A DNA stretch of 64,000 nucleotides from an uncultured Collinsella sp. (GTDB lineage: Bacteria; Actinomycetota; Coriobacteriia; Coriobacteriales; Coriobacteriaceae). The translations under genes were made by a program, and so were the position numbers. The number at the start of each line of letters is the position of its first letter. Position 1 is the first letter of the stretch. The DNA lies in contig CABUDS010000005.1 in assembly GCA_902490405.1 (NCBI GenBank), forward strand, positions 1 through 64,000, written 5' to 3'. Positions 27,527-34,880 of this stretch are shown here, piece by piece. The notes below the pieces were generated by a model, which was not told the DNA's origin, made no database searches, and saw nothing but the letters and a program-made list of their open reading frames with translations.

Positions 27527-28810
27527 CTAAATGGTTTCCAAGAAAGCCTCGATCCTGGTTTGCAGTTGGCCTGCGTCCTCGCCGGCGTAGTCGGTCGTGA
27601 TGTGCATAAACGGAATGCCGGCCTCCTCGGCGGCCTTCTCCACGGCAAACGACTCCATCTCGTAGAGCGTGCAGAACTGCAGGGCCACGTCGACAATGCC
27701 GTCGGCATGCAGGTCCTTGGCCATCTGGACAATGTCCTTCATACGCTGGTCGTTGGGCGTAAAGACGGCACAGTTGATCTTAAAGTAGCGCTCGGCGATA
27801 GCATCGAGCATCTCGTCAACCGTCTCACCGGACTCGTCGACCAGGTCCTTGTAATAGCGCGAACCCGTGCAGGACTCCTCGCCTACCACAACGCCGCCGG
27901 CCTTCTCGATGAGGTTGAACAGCTTCCAGTTGGGCACGGCCATGGGCGTGCCGGTGTACAGGATGCGCTTGGTCCCCTTGGGCGCCACGCCCTCGCCGGC
28001 CTCGACACGCTGCTCACACTCGGCCGCCATATCGTTGATGGCTCCGGTCAGACGCGGCGTGTCGTCCATAAAGGCGGCCTGAACGGTCAGCAGGCTGTCG
28101 AGACCGCTAATGGGCGCTGGGTCGGCAGCGCGCGTGGCAGCGAGGCGCTGCAGGGCGCGACGCTTCTCATTGACGGCGCGGATGGCGGCCTTCAGACGCT
28201 CAGGCGTAATCGTGACGCCGCACTCTTCCTCAATCTTGGTGGCGAGCTTTTTAACCTCGGCCTTCCAGGTCACGAGCGTCGACTCGTCGTGCACGTTGGG
28301 AATATCCATGACGTACATGTTCTTTTGCGTGGCAAAAAACTCGTAGGCCTTCTTCTTGCCATCGCAGGTGTTCTCGCCTACCACCAAGTCACTCGACTCG
28401 ATGTAGGGGCAGACCTCACCCAGCTTAAAGCCGGCAAAGCTCTTGATAAGCGGACAAGTGTTGCGCGGCAAGTGCTCCTCGACCTTGTCCGTTGCCCAAT
28501 CGGCACCCGAGCACAGACCAACGGGAATGCCGTCACAGGCAAGCACGATCTCCTCGGGCACGTACACGCAGAACGAGCCCACGATTTTGGTGGCCTCGCC
28601 AGCCTCCTTTTTGTCGAGCATCTCCTTAATGCGACCGCTATGGATGTTGGTGGCCACAAAGTCCAAGTAGGACGTGGACTTGGGGCGGTTCTTCTGCGAC
28701 AGGAACATGTCCCCGTACATCTGGCCCACGGCGCCCAGCAGCATATCGTGGTCGGCAAGATTCATGCCGAGGCTCTCCCACATCGGGTGGAAATCAAATT
28801 CTTCAGCCAT
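27527..28810 (-). CDS. 2-hydroxyacyl-CoA dehydratase family protein (double-cubane cluster protein-like), paralog 2
   Basis: 427 residues, same family as the downstream neighbour but clearly diverged and about 40 residues longer at the N terminus. Shared landmarks are [23 protein letters not shown], a G-x-P-M loop in place of [16 protein letters not shown], and a C-terminal ending of the form [19 protein letters not shown] precedes the ATG. Probably first gene of the run paralog2-paralog1-activase-selD. Whether the two paralogs form a heterodimer or two homodimers sharing one activase is open. Confidence 0.82.
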   Translation of the reverse strand: MAEEFDFHPMWESLGMNLADHDMLLGAVGQMYGDMFLSQKNRPKSTSYLDFVATNIHSGRIKEMLDKKEAGEATKIVGSFCVYVPEEIVLACDGIPVGLCSGADWATDKVEEHLPRNTCPLIKSFAGFKLGEVCPYIESSDLVVGENTCDGKKKAYEFFATQKNMYVMDIPNVHDESTLVTWKAEVKKLATKIEEECGVTITPERLKAAIRAVNEKRRALQRLAATRAADPAPISGLDSLLTVQAAFMDDTPRLTGAINDMAAECEQRVEAGEGVAPKGTKRILYTGTPMAVPNWKLFNLIEKAGGVVVGEESCTGSRYYKDLVDESGETVDEMLDAIAERYFKINCAVFTPNDQRMKDIVQMAKDLHADGIVDVALQFCTLYEMESFAVEKAAEEAGIPFMHITTDYAGEDAGQLQTRIEAFLETI

Positions 28811-28949
28811 AACGGTTCCCCTCTCGAACCAAAAACGGATAACAGCGGTATCGATGCACGACGGGCGGCGATTGCCCTGCCGTGCTCAAACCCGAAATTT
28901 TGGGGAACCTGCTTTGCGGTTGACTATTTAGTTGTGCGTCGTCTCTCCC

Positions 28950-28983
28950 GGAGCCGTGAACATACCTGCTCATATGCGGCTCC
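28950..28983 (-). promoter_or_regulatory. Hairpin in the leader of the dehydratase-like operon
   Basis: GGAGCCG and CGGCTCC pair around an inner CATA/TATG stem. It lies between a possible short leader reading frame and paralog 2, so it could be an attenuator-like structure. No T-run follows. Confidence 0.35.
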
Positions 28984-29038
28984 GAGCGATATATAGGGCA
29001 CGCGCGGCAACGCGGCAAATGTATGTCGTCTGCGGCAT
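28970..29038 (-). CDS. Possible 22-residue leader peptide
   Basis: Minus-strand ATG at 29038 with an unusually strong AAGGAGG eight bases upstream, followed by 22 codons (MPQTTYICRVAARALYIARS, then RI) and TGA. Codons for Arg and Ala dominate. The 5' sequence TTGACCTCAAC lies just before the ribosome-binding site. No homolog is recognised, and chance occurrence cannot be excluded. It lies 160 bases ahead of paralog 2, so translation of it could govern the hairpin at 28950-28983. Confidence 0.3.
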   Translation of the reverse strand: MPQTTYICRVAARALYIARSRI

Positions 29039-29057
29039 GTGCGCACCCTCCTTTACA

Positions 29058-29071
29058 AGTTGAGGTCAACT
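29058..29071. promoter_or_regulatory. Perfect dyad GTTGAGGTCAAC (MerR-like operator candidate)
   Basis: A 12-14 base palindrome within AGTTGAGGTCAACT, of the kind bound by MerR-family regulators, immediately upstream of the possible leader peptide on the minus strand. No regulator gene is nearby. Confidence 0.35.
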
Positions 29072-29144
29072 ATATCAACGGTCGTCGTCAAGACGAATAC
29101 CGCCGACACGCGTACGACAGCTGCGAGATGCGAACACCTCGCTG

Positions 29145-29185
29145 TCTGATAAATAATTATCAGATTGATAAGATTTTGTCATATA
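29145..29185 (-). promoter_or_regulatory. Candidate promoter overlapped by palindrome TCTGATAA-N4-TTATCAGA
   Basis: On the minus strand ATGACA (near 29182) is followed 15-17 bases later by TGATAAT/TAATTA. The -10 region is covered by the perfect eight-base-arm palindrome at 29145-29164. It is the only AT-rich stretch in the 445-base gap between modC and the dehydratase-like operon. A repressor over a promoter is the simplest reading. Confidence 0.4.
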
Positions 29186-29255
29186 GAAATCGGCGAGCGG
29201 TAAAGTGGAAACAAAGCGGTCGAGGACTACCTCCTCGCCCGCATCGCCCACCGAA

Positions 29256-30326
29256 TTAACGACAAACCAAATGGATCCTGCTGGCATCAAAATGCATGCG
29301 CAGCGTCTCGCCTGCTTGCGGCAGCTCGTCGACAGGCATGCCCACTTTGTTAACCTTCCACTGCAGGCGCGTCGGCGCATCGGCACGCGGCACATCCATC
29401 AGCACCAGGCGCTCAAAACGCGAATCGCTCACGCGGGCCACATGCAGATCGTAGCTGTTACGACCGCGCTCAGCGCGGTTGTCCACATGGAAGTAGCTCG
29501 CACGAATACCCAGGTACGCCACATTATCGGGAACCTCGCGACCCACGTTAAAGGTCATGCCCCAGTCGAGGGCCTCAACTTCCTCGTCGCCGATCTTGCG
29601 CGCGCGGCTCGTATTCTTGCAGCCCGTCAAGCGCAGCGCAGCCAAGGTTTGCGGCCGGCGGACCACGTCCTCGACGGAGCCGATCTCCTCCACATGCCCG
29701 TTATGCATCACGCAAATGCGCTCGCACAGGCGGCATGCCTCGTCAATATCGTGGCTCACGTAGAGCACGGTACGGTTACAGACGTCGAACAGGTCGAGCA
29801 TGTTCTGCTCAAGCGCGCTCTTGAGATACGCGTCGAGCGCGCTCATGGGCTCGTCGAACATAAAAATGCCCGGGTGTGCCGCCACCATGCGAGCAAGCGC
29901 CACACGCTGCTGCTGGCCGCCCGAGAGGCGCGCGGGATAACGGTCGGCAAAGTCGGCCAGTCCAAAGATGCCCAGGTAGCGCTCGGCAAGTTGTCTGCGC
30001 GCTGCGGCGTCACCTGCACCCTCAACGCCGGCGCACACGTTATCGGCCACCGTCATATTAGGGAACAGCTGATAGTTTTGAAACATCAGGGCGCACTTGC
30101 GCTCCTGGGGCGACAGATTGATGCCCGCCACCGAGTCAAAGAAGGTTACGCCGTTGACGACGATCTTGCCCTCGTCGGGCGTCTCCACGCCGGCAATACA
30201 GCGCAAGGTGCAGCTCTTGCCGCATCCGGAGGCGCCGAGCAGCGCCACACGCTCCTCGCCGGCATCGAACTGCATGTCGAGCATAAACCCGGGATAGCGC
30301 TTTTTGATATCCAGGACAAGCGACAT
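29256..30326 (-). CDS. modC: Molybdate ABC transporter ATP-binding protein
   Basis: Energises molybdate uptake from the cytoplasmic face. Walker A GASGCGKS, Q loop FQNYQLFPNM, signature LSGGQQQR and Walker B GIFMFDEP occur in order within residues 1-220. The C-terminal part (about 230-356) is a MOP/TOBE-like regulatory domain. Three bases separate it from modB, so the two are co-transcribed. The molybdate assignment rests on modA/modB and the adjacent mogA/moeA; tungstate cannot be excluded. Confidence 0.9.
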   Translation of the reverse strand: MSLVLDIKKRYPGFMLDMQFDAGEERVALLGASGCGKSCTLRCIAGVETPDEGKIVVNGVTFFDSVAGINLSPQERKCALMFQNYQLFPNMTVADNVCAGVEGAGDAAARRQLAERYLGIFGLADFADRYPARLSGGQQQRVALARMVAAHPGIFMFDEPMSALDAYLKSALEQNMLDLFDVCNRTVLYVSHDIDEACRLCERICVMHNGHVEEIGSVEDVVRRPQTLAALRLTGCKNTSRARKIGDEEVEALDWGMTFNVGREVPDNVAYLGIRASYFHVDNRAERGRNSYDLHVARVSDSRFERLVLMDVPRADAPTRLQWKVNKVGMPVDELPQAGETLRMHFDASRIHLVCR

Positions 30327-30329
30327 GGT

Positions 30330-31772
30330 CTATCGACCTCCCTTCGAGACGGCGTCATCGCGCATGAGCTCGGCCAGCGCCTCGCGATCGATACGCAGCG
30401 CATCGCCGCCCACTGGGTCGAGCGAATCGATCTGGCTACCCAGCTGCTTGGCCTGCTTGCGCTCCGCGCGGGACAGGCCCCGCTCGCGATACTTTTGCGA
30501 ATGCGCCGTGTACATGTTGATGAACAGGATTACCAGGAAACTAAACACGATCACGACGACGACCCAAAAGAGGGCCACCGACGTGTTGCCGCCCATCCAC
30601 TCAAAGTAGATGGCGATAGGGATGGTCTGGGTAATGCCGGCGTAGTTGCCCGCAAAGAACAGGGTGCAGCCAAACTCGCCCATCGCGCGGGCAAAGGCAA
30701 GCACCGCGCCGGCGGCAATCGAGGGCCAGCCAAGCGGCATCATGAGCTTGGTAAAGATGCGATGCTCGGACCATCCCAGGGTTCGCGCGGCATCGAGCAT
30801 CTGCGTGTCAAGGCTCTCAAAGGCTCCGAGCGCCGTGCGGTAGACCAGCGGAAACGACACCACCACGGCCGAAATGACCGCCGCGTGCCAGGTAAAGACG
30901 ATCGAGATGCCGTGCGCGATGAGCCACTGGCCCACTCCGGTCGAGCGGCCAAACAGCATGAGGAGCAGAAAGCCGCAGACCGTGGGCGGCAGCACCATAG
31001 GAATCGTAAAGACCGAATCGAGCAGGCCCTTGATGCGACTCGAGGTACCCATAGTCTTCCACGCGGCAAACAGGCCCAGTGCAAAGGCAATCACCAGGGC
31101 AAGGCCGCTCGTTTTGATGGACACCCAAAACGGGCGATAGTCGATGTCGCCCAAAAAGGAAGCCAGAGAGGTCAAGGGCCCCTGCTCATCCCGCAACACG
31201 ACAGACGATGCTTCTACCATTTGAGCGCTATCAAGCCAACGCGCGCCGCCCTTGGCATCACCCGAGGCCGATGCAATCACCACATAGCGGTCCCCATCCG
31301 CACCACGCACATCAAAGCCATAGGTATACCCGCCGGCATTAAACGTTGTTTCCGCCGTAACATACCAAGGAAGATCAACGTCCCCTAGCTGCGCACCTCC
31401 CATGCAGTTTGCGCTGTCGAGCTCACAGACAAGGGCCTTGAGACCCGATACGCACTCGTTGTCCTGCGGATCCAATCCATACTTCTCGACTGCCTTGGGC
31501 GATATCCACACCACAACGCGATCGGTAGCGGGCGCCACTACAAGGTCCACGTCCTCGTCAACGGGAAACCGGTAGCCCTCAGGCTGGCCCTCCATGGCAC
31601 GAGCGGTCCCCTTGGCCAACCGCTCAAAACCCTCGATCCCATAGGAAAGCCCATGAGCGGTCGCAGCAACCTGGGCCCCGTCCTCAGCGACCCCAGCAAA
31701 CGCAAATCCCGGCACCCAGCAAAGCGCGAAGGTCAAAGCACAGGCGACAAGCATGCGGAATCTATTAAGCAC
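30330..31772 (-). CDS. modB: Molybdate ABC transporter permease with an added extracytoplasmic domain
   Basis: The C-terminal 265 residues are a typical ModB permease with about five or six membrane helices and an EAA-type loop (LDAARTLGWSEHRIFTKLMMP). Ahead of it lie an N-terminal hydrophobic segment (LVACALTFALCWVPGFAFA) and about 185 hydrophilic residues predicted to lie outside the membrane, which normal ModB proteins (about 225 residues) lack. I place the start at GTG 31772, with GGAG seven bases upstream; an ATG 15 bases further in is possible. The extra domain is not recognised. Order modA-modB-modC suggests one operon. Confidence 0.85.
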   Translation of the reverse strand: MLNRFRMLVACALTFALCWVPGFAFAGVAEDGAQVAATAHGLSYGIEGFERLAKGTARAMEGQPEGYRFPVDEDVDLVVAPATDRVVVWISPKAVEKYGLDPQDNECVSGLKALVCELDSANCMGGAQLGDVDLPWYVTAETTFNAGGYTYGFDVRGADGDRYVVIASASGDAKGGARWLDSAQMVEASSVVLRDEQGPLTSLASFLGDIDYRPFWVSIKTSGLALVIAFALGLFAAWKTMGTSSRIKGLLDSVFTIPMVLPPTVCGFLLLMLFGRSTGVGQWLIAHGISIVFTWHAAVISAVVVSFPLVYRTALGAFESLDTQMLDAARTLGWSEHRIFTKLMMPLGWPSIAAGAVLAFARAMGEFGCTLFFAGNYAGITQTIPIAIYFEWMGGNTSVALFWVVVVIVFSFLVILFINMYTAHSQKYRERGLSRAERKQAKQLGSQIDSLDPVGGDALRIDREALAELMRDDAVSKGGR

Positions 31773-31840
31773 GAAAAGCTCCAAGCGAATACAAGGACGG
31801 AGTGAAACACAAAACGATGGAATTATCGCGCCAAGCCGCA

Positions 31841-32713
31841 CTACGCGGAAAGCTCAAAGCCGTACTTAGCCCAAATCTTCTGAGCCTTCTTGCTGGACAG
31901 GCAAAAGTCGATAAACGCCTTGGCCTCGTCGGCATGTTCGGAGCCATCGGCGACAGCGCCCGGATACACGATGGGCTTATGCGAGTCCTCGGGACACACA
32001 AAGGCCTCCTCGATGCCGTCGTAGCGGAAGATGTCGGAGCTATAGACAAAGCCAGCCACGCAGTCGCCCGTAGAGACGTAAGACGCAGCAGTGCCGACCT
32101 TGTCGGCCAGGGCCACCTTGTCGGCGATCTCGGAGGCGTACTCGCCGTCGTCGCCCTCGGTGCCGGTATAGAGGCCCACGGAGGCCAGGGCCTGGTTGGC
32201 GTACTTGCCGGCGGGGACGGTCTTGGCGTCGCCAATGGCGATCTTGCCGTCCAGATTCGCGACGCCGGAGATGGCCTCGACCTTGGTGTCGGAGCCCTCG
32301 GCGCGAATGATCACGAGGTCGTTGACGAACATATCCTCACGGGTGTCGGCGTCGACGAGCTCGGCGGCTTCGGCGTCGTCCATGGTGCCCTTGGAAGCGG
32401 TGATGAGCACATCGGCCGTGGCGCCGGCACGCATCTGCTCGACGAGGTCGCCGGAGGCCTTAAACTGCGTGTCGGCAAAGGTGGTGCCGGTCTGATCGGT
32501 GTAGAGCTCCTGGACCTCGGGCAGGGCCTTCTCGAGAGAGTTGGCAGCGAAGACCTGAAGCTCGACAGCTTTCTTGGAAGATGCCTTAGCAGAACCGGCA
32601 TCGGAGCCAGTCGGCTCAGACGTCTTGTTGCCGGAGCAGCCGGCAAGGCCAAGGCCGGCAGCGGCGACAGCAGAGAGCGAGACGAATCCGCGGCGAGAAA
32701 CCATATCGAACAT
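31841..32713 (-). CDS. modA: Molybdate-binding lipoprotein
   Basis: Captures molybdate outside the membrane for ModBC. The signal has a twin-arginine-like SRRGFVSLS and the lipobox LGLAGC, so a membrane-anchored lipoprotein exported perhaps by Tat is expected. The mature part has ModA landmarks AANSLEKALPEV, SGDLVEQMRAGATADV, GDAKTVPAGKYA and YSSDI. 290 residues from the ATG at 32713, preceded by AAAGGG. First gene of modABC, with a promoter and a palindromic operator candidate upstream. Confidence 0.92.
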   Translation of the reverse strand: MFDMVSRRGFVSLSAVAAAGLGLAGCSGNKTSEPTGSDAGSAKASSKKAVELQVFAANSLEKALPEVQELYTDQTGTTFADTQFKASGDLVEQMRAGATADVLITASKGTMDDAEAAELVDADTREDMFVNDLVIIRAEGSDTKVEAISGVANLDGKIAIGDAKTVPAGKYANQALASVGLYTGTEGDDGEYASEIADKVALADKVGTAASYVSTGDCVAGFVYSSDIFRYDGIEEAFVCPEDSHKPIVYPGAVADGSEHADEAKAFIDFCLSSKKAQKIWAKYGFELSA

Positions 32714-32773
32714 GTTCAACCCTTTCGAACGGTACACCCGGGCACCTCGCCGCAGGCTTTATTCTGTAATTAG

Positions 32774-32825
32774 ATTATACTTCGGTGCGAATAATGGTTC
32801 TGAGAAATTATTCTCGTCTGAGAAT
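32774..32825 (-). promoter_or_regulatory. modA promoter with palindromic operator candidate
   Basis: A TATAAT -10 box (minus strand) lies at 32774-32779. Upstream, at 32810-32825, is the perfect palindrome ATTCTC-GTCT-GAGAAT, and a further half site TTCTGAGAA lies at 32798-32806. The -35 box is weak and the operator lies upstream of it, which suits an activator. It does not resemble the E. coli ModE site. Confidence 0.45.
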
Positions 32826-32917
32826 ACAGTTTCAGGCATGCCTACAGAATGCCGTTCCCTTGGGCGCAAATAATAGGCGGAGCAGCCGTTCAGGTCGCCC
32901 CGCCGCAGGTAAACCGC

Positions 32918-33397
32918 TTAGTTGGTATGTCCGCCGCCCGCTGTCATTTGGGCTGCATGCTCCAGCTGGTCCGCTATGGCCTCCCAGCTTTCGCGGGCGG
33001 CCTTCGTAGAACCGGGAAAGTTTACGACAAGTGTATGACCTCGTTGCATGCAAATAGCGCGCGAGAGCATAGCGCGGTGCGTCTTGGTCATGGAGTACGC
33101 ACGGATCGCCTCTGCAATACCCGGCACATCGCGGTCGCAGACGGCACGCGTCGCCTCGGGCGTCACATCGCGCATCGAAAGCCCCGTGCCGCCGCAGGTG
33201 AGCACGACATGGGCGTGGCACTCATCGGCGGCTTCCACAATGGCATCACCAATCTCGCTGACGTCATCGCGCACGACCACATGTGAGGCGACCGTCCAGC
33301 CCTGTGCCTCGATAAGTTCCTCGAGTGCGGCTCCGGCCTCGTCCTGGGCAAGATCGCGCGTATCCGAGCACGTCACAATCGAAATCTTCAACTCCAT
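32918..33397 (-). CDS. mogA: Molybdopterin adenylyltransferase (MogA/MoaB family)
   Basis: Adenylates molybdopterin before metal insertion. 159 residues with the family loop TCGGTGLSMRDVTPEAT and the C-terminal NFPGSTKAARES. AGGAGG lies just before the ATG at 33397. It begins 10 bases after the moeA stop, so moeA-mogA form an operon; together they carry out the last two steps of cofactor assembly. MogA and MoaB cannot be told apart with certainty by eye. Confidence 0.9.
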   Translation of the reverse strand: MELKISIVTCSDTRDLAQDEAGAALEELIEAQGWTVASHVVVRDDVSEIGDAIVEAADECHAHVVLTCGGTGLSMRDVTPEATRAVCDRDVPGIAEAIRAYSMTKTHRAMLSRAICMQRGHTLVVNFPGSTKAARESWEAIADQLEHAAQMTAGGGHTN

Positions 33398-33407
33398 AGC
33401 ATTCCTC

Positions 33408-34670
33408 CTACAACACGGCGCCCTCGGGCAGGTCGACGCGAACAACGTCCACGACATCTCCCGCCTTGAGCTCGCACGGTCCTTCGTCAATACGCAGTAG
33501 ACAGTTGGCCCGCTGCATCGTGCCGAGCAGCGCCGAATTCTGCGTCTTGGCCTCGGTCACCAACAGCTCACCGGTCTCGGGGTCGCGCAAAACCGTGGCG
33601 CGATCGAAGAAGCGTCGGTCCTGGCGCTTTTTCACACCGTGCGTGAGCGTCGCCTGCTGCACGGGACGCGCCCCCTCGGTAAAGCCGCGCATCTTGCGGA
33701 TCGCGGGGCGGGCGAGCATCTCAAAGCCCACATACGCCGCGGCCGGATTACCTGAAAGTCCCAGGTAGGGCTTACCTCCGAGCAAACCAAACGTGATGGC
33801 CTTGCCCGGACGCATCGAGATGCGGTCAAACAGCACCTCGCCCTCGCGCCGGACGAGCGCCGTCACATAGTCGTAATCGCCCGCCGAGGCACCGCCGCTC
33901 GTAATGACAAAATCGCACTCCTGCACGGCGCGATGCACGAGCTCGGCGATTGCCTGCTCATCATCGGGAGCGATGCCAAAGAACACCGGCTCGGCGCCGG
34001 CATCGAGTGCCTCGGCCATCAACGCCGAGGAGTTGGAGTCGCGAATCTGCCCGCGCGCCGGCAGCTCACCCGGCGCGACCAGCTCCGTGCCCAGCGAGAT
34101 AATGCCCACACGCGGCGCGGCATGCACCTTCACGCTCGCATACCCGGCGCTCGCCAGCAGGCCAGCGCCGGCCGGGGCCACAACCTCGCCGGCGTGCATC
34201 ACAACATCGCCGACATGGGCCTCCTCGGCGGCAGAGCGAACGTTCTCCCCTACCTTGGCAGGCGCCGAGAAGCTCACGTGCGAGCCCTCGTTGCCGTCGC
34301 CGTCAAGCACCTCGACGATCTCGTATTTCACCACGGCATCGGCACCTTCGGGTACCGGCGAGCCCGTCATGATGCGGACGGTCTCGCCCGCGCCAATTGT
34401 GCCCTCAAACACATGGCCCGCGGCCTCGTGTCCGATAACGTCGAGCGACACCGGCGCCTCGCCAGATGCCTGCGCCAAGTCCGCCGAGCGCACGGCATAT
34501 CCGTCCATAGCGCTGTTGGCAAACGGCGAAATGTCGATATCGGCCACCGCGTCCTCTGCCAAGGGAAGACCGGCGGCCTGCCACACGGGAATCTCGACAA
34601 CTTCGGTGCGATTCACGTGCGACAAGACGATCACCTGTGCGTCCTCCAACGGAATGAGTTTCTCAGCCAT
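33408..34670 (-). CDS. moeA: Molybdopterin molybdenumtransferase
   Basis: Inserts molybdate into adenylated molybdopterin. 420 residues with ISPFANSAMDGYAV near residue 50, the MoCF-domain loop TSGGASAGDYDYV, GKAITFGLL and GLSGNPAAAYVGFEML. The C-terminal beta-barrel domain IV follows. The ATG at 34670 is preceded by GAGGTG; the extension to 35012 overlaps the divergent channel gene. First gene of moeA-mogA. Confidence 0.95.
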   Translation of the reverse strand: MAEKLIPLEDAQVIVLSHVNRTEVVEIPVWQAAGLPLAEDAVADIDISPFANSAMDGYAVRSADLAQASGEAPVSLDVIGHEAAGHVFEGTIGAGETVRIMTGSPVPEGADAVVKYEIVEVLDGDGNEGSHVSFSAPAKVGENVRSAAEEAHVGDVVMHAGEVVAPAGAGLLASAGYASVKVHAAPRVGIISLGTELVAPGELPARGQIRDSNSSALMAEALDAGAEPVFFGIAPDDEQAIAELVHRAVQECDFVITSGGASAGDYDYVTALVRREGEVLFDRISMRPGKAITFGLLGGKPYLGLSGNPAAAYVGFEMLARPAIRKMRGFTEGARPVQQATLTHGVKKRQDRRFFDRATVLRDPETGELLVTEAKTQNSALLGTMQRANCLLRIDEGPCELKAGDVVDVVRVDLPEGAVL

Positions 34671-34880
34671 ATGCACCTCATAATGCCACGGCGCACAACA
34701 GAAGCGCCGATTCTTTATGCTTGTCTCAGTATAATCCCCGACGCACGACCGCGACTCGGCCTGTACCCGCAAATACACCTGTCGGTTGCAAGCCGCGAAA
34801 CAGAATGGAAACCAACCCACCGGCTCGTCGCGTTTACCGCGTTTTATAATGCTCGTGTTGCAACCCAAAAAGAGGAACGT
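34671..34880. promoter_or_regulatory. Divergent promoter region between moeA and the ClC gene
   Basis: A plus-strand TTTATAAT box lies near 34845 ahead of the ClC gene, and a minus-strand TATACT lies near 34733 ahead of moeA; neither has a good -35 box. I looked for and did not find a molybdenum-cofactor riboswitch fold. Confidence 0.35.

Noticed and set aside
26209..27732. Longer form of HgdB-like paralog 1 starting at 27732
   Set aside because: The extension is Arg/Ser/Pro-rich, runs through element B copy 2 and overlaps paralog 2; MSENIEQP at 27372 has a proper ribosome-binding site.
26209..28810. A classical 2-hydroxyglutaryl-CoA fermentation operon
   Set aside because: There is no CoA-transferase, 2-hydroxyglutarate dehydrogenase or decarboxylase; only HgdB-like single subunits with an activase, next to selenium genes.
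32714..34880. Molybdenum-cofactor riboswitch ahead of modA or moeA
   Set aside because: No match to the Moco aptamer layout was seen in either leader.
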